Of a DNA stretch of 7,940 nt, positions 1 to 5,360 are shown piece by piece (within the stretch, counting starts at the first letter, position 1; each line of letters starts with the position of its first letter). This DNA is from JAIVJN01 sp036732565 (lineage in GTDB: Bacteria; Acidobacteriota; Vicinamibacteria; Vicinamibacterales; UBA2999), in the NCBI GenBank assembly GCA_036732565.1, contig DAINCF010000336.1:1-7940 (forward strand), in the 5' to 3' direction. Made by a program: the position numbers and the translations under genes. The notes beneath the pieces are model-generated. The model ran no database searches. It was not told where the DNA came from and worked only from the letters and a program-made list of their open reading frames with translations.

Positions 1-285
1 CGCTTCGATCGCCGCGAGCGATCCTGCGCGCTCGCGCCAGCCCTCGAACGTGGCGTAGCTCACGGTGCGCGGCGCGGCTGCAGGCGCGTCGAGCGGGGTC
101 TCGCCCAGAATGACGAGGGCGTCGGGGTTCGCGAACGGTGGGGGCGTGAGCAAGACAGCGTCCACAACCGCGAAGATCGAGGCTCCGGCGCCGAGCGTGA
201 GCGCGAGCGTCAGGATCGCCGCTCCGGCACTGGCCGGAGCGCGGCGCAGGGTCCGCAGAAGGTGAAGCAGGTCGAGCCGTGCCAT
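1..285 (-). CDS. Orphan ABC transporter permease (MacB/FtsX-like, ADOP type), N-terminal fragment
   Basis: Reading leftwards from the ATG at 285-283 gives 95 residues before the window ends, so only the N-terminus is present. It begins MARLDLLHLLRTLRRAP, followed by a hydrophobic helix at about residues 20-46 (ILTLALTLGAGASIFAVVDAVLL) and then a TPPPFANPDALV segment. This order, an amphipathic L-R-x-L-R-R-x-P start, a first membrane helix containing LTLALxLGAxxxIFxVVxAVLL, then PxPxxxPDxLV, is the signature start of the duplicated orphan permeases of Acidobacteriota. Those proteins are usually about 800 residues with two FtsX-type domains and MacB-like periplasmic regions. The residues after it (VSYATFEGWRERAGSLAAIEA) fit the start of the periplasmic domain. 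An in-frame TAG at 300-298 lies just upstream, so this is the only nearby ATG start, and a G-rich stretch precedes it as a possible ribosome binding site. The transported substrate cannot be told. No ATPase partner is visible in the window. Confidence 0.8.
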   Translation of the reverse strand, partial: MARLDLLHLLRTLRRAPASAGAAILTLALTLGAGASIFAVVDAVLLTPPPFANPDALVILGETPLDAPAAAPRTVSYATFEGWRERAGSLAAIEA

Positions 286-389
286 TTGGGCCCCATCCTA
301 GTGCTTGAAATCTCCGTAGGCCGCGGCCATGATCGACGCGCGTTCTCCGATCCAACCGCTGACCGTCCTTCAAAGTCAAGGGTGCGTCG
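286..389. other. Divergent intergenic region between permease and 1007-residue protein
   Basis: These 104 bp separate two genes that diverge from here, so promoters for both should lie here or overlap the gene starts. I see no clear -35/-10 pair, operator or riboswitch-like structure. The only clear signal is the ribosome binding site of the plus-strand gene at its right end. Short ORFs crossing this stretch overlap the real genes and show no protein-like composition. Confidence 0.6.
378..382 (+). promoter_or_regulatory. Ribosome binding site of the 1007-residue protein
   Basis: AAGGG ends seven bases before the ATG at 390, a normal Shine-Dalgarno spacing. The frame is closed by TGA at 360-362 and has no ATG, GTG or TTG between that stop and 390. 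Together these fix the start codon well. Confidence 0.65.
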
Positions 390-3300
390 ATGCAGGTCGA
401 TTTCGAGAAGTTCCGCGGCCGGCTGCCGTACGCGAGCGAGCTCTTTGGCATCTACCAGCCGCTCATGGGATGGAAGTCGAAGATCATCCAGCGTCGCCTC
501 GAGGACTCCCCGCCTGAGGTGGTGGGCCTGCCTCGTGTCTTCACGGTGAAAGACATCTCCCGGATCCTCCTCAGTCAGGGGGCGGACAACATCCTGGTCA
601 TCGACGGAAACGGCGACGTCGGAGCGGTGAGCCACGATCCGGATCTCTTTCGCGAGGACGCGGTTCCGATGCTCCTGGATCCGCCGGAGTTCCTGGACAG
701 TTTGATCGTCCGTTTTCTCCAGCCCGACCTCGAAGCCGCCCTGCGCGCGCACCCACTCACCGACAAGCCGTTCTGGAGGGCGAAGTGGAACGATGTGCTC
801 AGCGAGGACGGCCTGAACCACGCCTTCCGGAAGGCGCTCGACCTGATCGAAGGGGCCGACCGTGGCCTCTTCGAGCCGAAGCGCGTCGACCCGAGCGACC
901 GCCTGGCGGACTACGTCACGCGGACCCGCACCCTGTTCGCTTCACGCGTGGAGACGGCGGATCATCTCTTCAACAAGGAAGCGTACATCGCGCGCTTCCT
1001 GAATGGGCTCCTGCCCAAACCCGGCGATGCTGCGTCTGCCGCGCGGTTTCCCGACAACGTGAACGCGCTCCTGCTGCGGGTTCGACCGTCGATCGACTAC
1101 GCCAAGGCCCTCGCGCTGCTCGACCCGATGACGTTCGCCACGGGTAAGGGACGCGAAGCCGTGCTCTCGCCGCTGGGCATCGTGAACTTGTTCCGTCAGT
1201 ACTTCTTCGAGTTCGGGACCTTCCTCGGGTCGCCCGTCGAGCACATCTGGCTCAGTCCCGGCGCCACCACCGAGCTCATCGAGATCAGCACGCGACGCGT
1301 GCTCGAGGAGCGCACGTTCGAGGAGTTCACCGAGAAGATCCTGCGCAGCGAATCCACCACGACGCAGCAGGACGAGCTCGCCTCGGCCGTCAAGGACGAG
1401 AATCAGAAGAACACGAAGCTGGGATCGTCCCTCTCTGGGGGCGCGACCATCCTCATCGCGCACGTCGAGGCGAGCGGGACGGTCAGCGTCGAGGAGACTC
1501 AGCGCCGCGCACGCGAAGAGAACCACAAGAGCATGCGTCAGCAGAGCGCGAAGCTCTCGACGGAGATTCGGGCGAACTTCAAGTCCACGTTCCGCACCGT
1601 GACCGAGACCACCGATACGCGCAGCAAGCGATACGTCATTCAGAACACGACCCCGAAGCTGCTCAACTACGAGCTGCGCCGGAAGATGCGGCAGGTCGGT
1701 GTCCAGATGCAGGACATCGGCACCCAACTGTGCTGGCAGGTCTACATCGACGACCCGGGCGCGGCGCTTGGCGTGTCGCAGCTCGTGCACCTGGCGTCGA
1801 AGGGCGACCTCGGCCAGTATGCGGCGCTGCCCACCAAGCCGACGCCACAGAACTCCACCGACGTCGTCACCATCCTCCTGCCGGTGCCGAAGCCGGGACA
1901 GCGCAGCAACCTCGGGCCGATCGCGGCCGCGGGCTTCATCGGTCTGACGATGGGGAGCCTGCCGGGCGCGGCGGTCGGCGTGGCCGCGTACGAGGTGCTC
2001 GACAGCTTGTTCGGCGACGACGAAGAGGAGCACGACTGGTACTCGATCGATCCGCCCAAAACCATCCATCAGCCGTTCAAGTTGGCGCTGCCCGAGGGCT
2101 ATCACATCGCGCCGGGCGCCGATCAGGTGGAGGACGACGTTTTCAAGAAGGCCCCGGGCATCGCCGACTCCGTTCCCGTGCGCTGGCTCGGCAAGAACGG
2201 CATGCACCTCAAGTTCCACATGACGACGCTGAATCCCGGCGATGGCACCATGGACCTCGTCGTCAACGGCGGCGATGTGACACCCGGGGAACTGATCGAG
2301 TTCCAGGCCCAGATCACGATCGCGCCGACCGCCGCCAAGAAGGCCGCCGTCGCCGAGGAGAACAATGCGGTCGCCGCGGAGAACAAGAAGCGTGAGATCG
2401 AGAAGGAGCGGAAGATCAAGGAGGAGCTGATCAAGAGCGTGAAGGAGCGCGTCAAGTTCGCGAGCGAGATCGTGGCGCGCAAGAGCGAGGATCTGCGCGA
2501 AGAGGAGCGGACGGTCGTCTACCGCCGGCTGATCGAACAGCTCATGCGCGAGGCGTGGAGCCTCTCTGCGGACCGACCGGTCGCGCACCTGCGATCGGAG
2601 CTGGTGAAAGCGCTGTTCGACGTGGACAAGATGCTGTACTTCGTGGCGCCCGAATGGTGGCAGCCTCGGCGTCACCGCTCCAGTCTGCAGATCAGCGCCG
2701 ACGTGGGGGATACGTCCGGCGCCAAGAGCATCGTGGCCAAGACGACGTCGGCGAGCCTCGAGCTCGTGAACAAGTCGATGGTGAAGCTGTCGGCACTGGG
2801 CGCCCGCGCGAAGATCGGCACGCTGGGGACCGAGGACATCGTGGGGTGGGGCGGCGAAGGGCGGCCGGACAACTATCTGATCACCGAGAACTCGGCGCCG
2901 GCACGGCTGGGCGCGTCGCTCGGCTGGTTGCTGCAGCTCGATGGCGACAACCTGCGGAACGCGTTTCTCAACGCGCCCTGGGTGAAAGCGGTGATCCCGA
3001 TCCGGCTAGGTCGCGAGCTCGAAGCGCTCGAGTGGCTGAAACAGTCCGCGGTCGAAGGCACGCAGGGGCTCGCGGAGGTGTACGCGGGCGACGATCGCGC
3101 GCTGTTCAAGGAGAAGTACTTCGAGCGTCACAACATCCGGAAGGATCCGACGGTCGAAGAGGTGCTCGTGATGGTGGCCGAGGATGTCACGGGCAAGCAC
3201 AAGGAGTCGCTCAAGGTCGTCACCGAGGAGGGCGTGGCGTATCTCCCGCCGGACAAGGTGTTCGAGAAGGGCTTCGACCCGCTGGCCGGCGGCTTCCGCG

Positions 3301-3413
3301 CCACGTGGAAGAAGAACTTCGAGTTCGTCGATCAGTGGATCGAGATTCTGCCGACCGATCAGATCGTGGCCACCGAAGTGGAATATGACCCCGAGACCGG
3401 ACTGCCGCGATAG
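390..3413 (+). CDS. Large multidomain protein of unknown function (1007 residues)
   Basis: I do not recognise a named family. The start at 390 is supported by an AAGGG site and an upstream in-frame stop. There is no signal peptide, so the protein is probably cytoplasmic or leaves by a route without a Sec signal. What can be seen: residues 1-290 are mixed helical and soluble, ending in a hydrophobic stretch and HIWLSPG (285-291). Residues 318-455 are rich in Ser, Thr, Gln and charge, contain a Gly-rich turn (SSLSGGA), and end in a strand-like NYELRRKMRQVGVQ...CWQVYIDDPG segment. Residues 508-542 are a hydrophobic glycine-rich stretch (IAAAGFIGLTMGSLPGAAVG) followed by an acidic DDEEEHD cluster. 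Residues 550-645 look like a beta-sandwich. Residues 648-722 are a highly charged Lys/Glu coiled coil. The C-terminal part contains GWGGEGRPDNYLITENS and NAPWVKAVIPIRLGRELEALEWL-like sequence (about 810-885). The soluble head, hydrophobic glycine segment and long coiled coil could suit a membrane-inserting or scaffold protein, but that is inference. GC content and codon use match the neighbours. Confidence 0.9.
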   Translation: MQVDFEKFRGRLPYASELFGIYQPLMGWKSKIIQRRLEDSPPEVVGLPRVFTVKDISRILLSQGADNILVIDGNGDVGAVSHDPDLFREDAVPMLLDPPEFLDSLIVRFLQPDLEAALRAHPLTDKPFWRAKWNDVLSEDGLNHAFRKALDLIEGADRGLFEPKRVDPSDRLADYVTRTRTLFASRVETADHLFNKEAYIARFLNGLLPKPGDAASAARFPDNVNALLLRVRPSIDYAKALALLDPMTFATGKGREAVLSPLGIVNLFRQYFFEFGTFLGSPVEHIWLSPGATTELIEISTRRVLEERTFEEFTEKILRSESTTTQQDELASAVKDENQKNTKLGSSLSGGATILIAHVEASGTVSVEETQRRAREENHKSMRQQSAKLSTEIRANFKSTFRTVTETTDTRSKRYVIQNTTPKLLNYELRRKMRQVGVQMQDIGTQLCWQVYIDDPGAALGVSQLVHLASKGDLGQYAALPTKPTPQNSTDVVTILLPVPKPGQRSNLGPIAAAGFIGLTMGSLPGAAVGVAAYEVLDSLFGDDEEEHDWYSIDPPKTIHQPFKLALPEGYHIAPGADQVEDDVFKKAPGIADSVPVRWLGKNGMHLKFHMTTLNPGDGTMDLVVNGGDVTPGELIEFQAQITIAPTAAKKAAVAEENNAVAAENKKREIEKERKIKEELIKSVKERVKFASEIVARKSEDLREEERTVVYRRLIEQLMREAWSLSADRPVAHLRSELVKALFDVDKMLYFVAPEWWQPRRHRSSLQISADVGDTSGAKSIVAKTTSASLELVNKSMVKLSALGARAKIGTLGTEDIVGWGGEGRPDNYLITENSAPARLGASLGWLLQLDGDNLRNAFLNAPWVKAVIPIRLGRELEALEWLKQSAVEGTQGLAEVYAGDDRALFKEKYFERHNIRKDPTVEEVLVMVAEDVTGKHKESLKVVTEEGVAYLPPDKVFEKGFDPLAGGFRATWKKNFEFVDQWIEILPTDQIVATEVEYDPETGLPR

Positions 3414-3430
3414 CGTAGTCCAGCGGAGGC
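3414..3430. other. 17-bp gap between convergent stop codons
   Basis: The plus-strand TAG (3411-3413) and the minus-strand TGA (3433-3431) are separated by only 17 bp. There is no hairpin followed by a T-run on either strand. Transcription from each side probably runs into the other gene or stops by a factor-dependent route; this is inference. Confidence 0.6.
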
Positions 3431-5125
3431 TCAGTCTCGGCGCCGCCGCGCGGCGTAGGCCACGGCGAACTCGTAGGCCTTATTGTGGGTCGCGTTAGGA
3501 TCCTCGCCGTCCTTGCCAAACGCGGGCCGCACGTCCTTGAGGTTGGCCGATTTCGGATTATCCGGTTCCGGCGCACCAGGATCCGGCACGCGCAAATAGG
3601 TATACGACACTTGCAGCCAACTGACGCGCCCGCTGAATCCTTCCTGGATCCAGCCGGCTTTGCCGCGCTTGGCCGGCGCCGCCAGCCGGATCAACTCCGG
3701 CGCCACGGCATCGCCGAGGCCTGACGGCGTGTAGAAGCCGACGAAGCGGCGCTGGTCTCCACCCTTGAGCCACGTCAGCCAGGCCTTCACGGCCGTGCTG
3801 CCGGCGGTGGGGCTGCCAATACCACCTTCCGAGATCGCATCGAGGGCCCAGAGGTGCTGCCACGACTGCTCGCAGTAGCCGTTCGCGCCGCCGAAGAGCG
3901 CGGCGTCGAACGGCGCGGGCACTTTCGCGCCCGGCGCATGGCCCGCGAGCGCCATCAGCGGCACGACGCCGGCGCTGTGGGTCACGACCGTGGTGAGGCA
4001 CGAGCGTGGAAAGCCGTTCGGCGCCGTCGCCGGCCGATCGCCCCATACGGTCACGTGAGGTGGCCGGAAGCGAAGGCGCACCGATCCAAGCGACTGCGGC
4101 AACGTGAGCAGTCGACTCCACAGGAAGCGAAGCACTTCCGCGATCAGCCGGCCCATCGCTTCGCGGTTGGTGAACGGATCGCGCAGCGCACCCTTCTTCG
4201 CGATCAACGCTGGGGACAACGTGATCACGATCGGGCCGTTCGGGCCGTTGAAGAGATCCGGGCGCGACGCATAGAGCTGGTAGACGATCTTGTACTGCCC
4301 AAAACAGCGGTTCGCCGGCAGCTCGACGTACGCCTGGCGCGCCAGCTCCAGCGGAAGCGTGCCCGTCTCTTTGTCGGGTGGGGTGGCGCCAGGCACGCAG
4401 CCATAGGGGTAGAGGCCCGTGAACGGCACGGTGTCCGCCGGGTAGTACGGCTCCCGCGTGTTTGGTGTGATCTGAACGACGACGTGCGGGGTCGTGCCCG
4501 AGAAGCTATGCGGGGCCCAGACGCCAAGCAGTTGGCGCCAGGCGTCGGCGCGCCCGGACGGATCTCCATACTCGAGCAGCAGCCAGTTGCCGCCGTTCGC
4601 GAGCTTGACCTTCTCCTCGCTCCACTGAAATCGATCCCATCGGCTCGGTGCGTCAGGGTTGCCTATCGCCGGCTGGCGCAAGGCCCGGCACGTTTCGTCC
4701 GGGACGCCAAACGTGCGATATCCAGTCTGGTCCACGAGGACGCCGCCGGGGTTGAACGGCGTCTTCACCTTGTGATCCTTGGGCAGCGAGACGATGGGCG
4801 AGAACCAGATACGTCCGATGAAGACGTCGAGGTCCGCGATGGTGTTGGCCTCCTTCACCGACCACGACGCGTTTGTCGACTGCCATCGTTGCTGCGAGAC
4901 GCCAAAGGTCAGGATGCCACGTTCGTCGACGTAGCCAGGCGCGGAGGCATCCACTTCGATCTGAACGAAGTTTGCCGGGATGGCGTGGCTGAGCGGGGCC
5001 GGCGCCGGGGGCTTTTCGACTCGCCATTCCACACCACGGCGGAACACGACCTTCACCGTTGCGCCGGGCACTGGCTGGCCGACCGCCGTGAGCACTCGAA
5101 TCCGCAGCGTATCCGGCGACGCCAT
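3431..5125 (-). CDS. Putative alpha/beta-hydrolase with N-terminal Ig-like domain (564 residues)
   Basis: From ATG 5125 the product begins MASPDTLRIRVLTAVGQPVPGATVKV, a strand pattern typical of carboxypeptidase-regulatory or Ig-like domains (about residues 1-76). The middle (about 120-345) has aromatic and strand-rich segments (NGGNWLLLEYGDP, HVVVQITP, GQYKIVYQLYAS) as in alpha/beta-hydrolase cores. The key feature is VVTHSAGVVPLMAL at 380-393: S384 sits in a T-H-S-A-G elbow, a variant of the G-x-S-x-G nucleophile motif. FDAALFGGANG follows, then several possible acid residues (D407, D429, D472). H547 in the C-terminal NATHNKAYEF segment is the best catalytic histidine. Lipase or esterase activity is therefore plausible, but the substrate is unknown. 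No signal peptide is seen. The frame stays open upstream to 5455, but that extension runs through a palindromic repeat and the start of the divergent gene, so I chose 5125; no strong ribosome binding site marks it. It ends tail-to-tail with the 1007-residue protein. Confidence 0.75.
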   Translation of the reverse strand: MASPDTLRIRVLTAVGQPVPGATVKVVFRRGVEWRVEKPPAPAPLSHAIPANFVQIEVDASAPGYVDERGILTFGVSQQRWQSTNASWSVKEANTIADLDVFIGRIWFSPIVSLPKDHKVKTPFNPGGVLVDQTGYRTFGVPDETCRALRQPAIGNPDAPSRWDRFQWSEEKVKLANGGNWLLLEYGDPSGRADAWRQLLGVWAPHSFSGTTPHVVVQITPNTREPYYPADTVPFTGLYPYGCVPGATPPDKETGTLPLELARQAYVELPANRCFGQYKIVYQLYASRPDLFNGPNGPIVITLSPALIAKKGALRDPFTNREAMGRLIAEVLRFLWSRLLTLPQSLGSVRLRFRPPHVTVWGDRPATAPNGFPRSCLTTVVTHSAGVVPLMALAGHAPGAKVPAPFDAALFGGANGYCEQSWQHLWALDAISEGGIGSPTAGSTAVKAWLTWLKGGDQRRFVGFYTPSGLGDAVAPELIRLAAPAKRGKAGWIQEGFSGRVSWLQVSYTYLRVPDPGAPEPDNPKSANLKDVRPAFGKDGEDPNATHNKAYEFAVAYAARRRRD

Positions 5126-5180
5126 GTCGAGCGGGATCTTACTCTCGAGCGCGGCCGGCAACGAGATCCAGGCGTGTTTG

Positions 5181-5198
5181 GCAGGCCTGAAGGCCTGC
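5181..5198. repeat. REP-like palindrome, GCAGGCCT-GA-AGGCCTGC
   Basis: Eight-base arms are perfectly complementary across a 2-base loop, followed by GCTACGTACG. The element lies outside the likely coding regions. Translated, it gives the peptides GLKACATY (plus strand) and YVAQAFRPA (minus strand), which I remember as recurring spurious translations in Acidobacteriota proteins. That suggests a dispersed intergenic repeat rather than a terminator, since no T-run follows on either strand. Only one copy is in this window, so repetition cannot be shown here. Confidence 0.6.
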
Positions 5199-5224
5199 GC
5201 TACGTACGCCATCTGAAATTTCGC

Positions 5225-5245
5225 AACGCGCTCTTGGAGCGCATT
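5225..5245. repeat. Small inverted repeat (hairpin) near the palindrome
   Basis: GCGCTC (5228-5233) and GAGCGC (5237-5242) pair around a TTG loop. One mismatch further out, AA (5225-5226) pairs with TT (5244-5245). It lies 26 bp to the right of the main palindrome and could be part of the same repeat unit or a transcript hairpin. Confidence 0.35.
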
Positions 5246-5281
5246 GGAAGACTCGCGCGTGGGTTTGAAACACCCTCTCAG

Positions 5282-5311
5282 TTGACAGCCGTCGCGGACC
5301 ATTGCGAGGAT
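5282..5311 (+). promoter_or_regulatory. Weak candidate promoter for the beta-propeller gene
   Basis: TTGACA at 5282-5287 matches the consensus -35 box exactly. At an 18-bp spacing the -10 position reads GAGGAT (5306-5311), which keeps only the A at position 2 and the T at position 6. This would place transcription about 40 bp before the ATG at 5361. In DNA this GC-rich a chance hexamer is quite possible. Confidence 0.22.
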
Positions 5312-5360
5312 GAGCGGCCCGGTCGCGGTCGAGGTGCGCCGTGGCCGATCGGATACGTCC

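Larger units (their letters stand above)
5126..5360. other. Divergent intergenic region with palindromic repeat
   Basis: These 235 bp lie between the hydrolase start and the beta-propeller gene start. They look less codon-structured and somewhat less GC-rich than the genes. They hold a perfect inverted repeat (5181-5198), a second small hairpin (5225-5245) and a TTGACA hexamer (5282-5287). If the hydrolase started upstream, at the ATG at 5212, the left part would be coding. Confidence 0.6.

Noticed and set aside
210..821. 203-residue minus-strand frame spanning the permease start and the 1007-residue gene
   Set aside because: It reads the permease DNA in the wrong frame and the antisense of the next gene; the permease frame gives a clear family signature instead.
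942..2675. 577-residue open frame on the minus strand opposite the 1007-residue gene
   Set aside because: It is rich in Arg, His, Leu, Val and Asp in the pattern typical of the antisense frame of high-GC genes, has no domain or export signal, and lies wholly inside a better-supported gene.
390..3413. The large protein considered as a phage tail or contractile injection component
   Set aside because: No neighbouring tail, sheath, baseplate or AAA ATPase genes are present in the window and no such motif was recognised in the protein.
3444..3455. 12-bp perfect palindrome CGCCGCGCGGCG near the convergent stops, considered as a terminator
   Set aside because: It has no loop and no T-run, and it falls in the codons for the C-terminal arginine cluster of the hydrolase, which explains the sequence.
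5181..5198. Palindrome considered as a rho-independent terminator
   Set aside because: It lies between two divergent genes, upstream of both starts, and has no T-run on either side.
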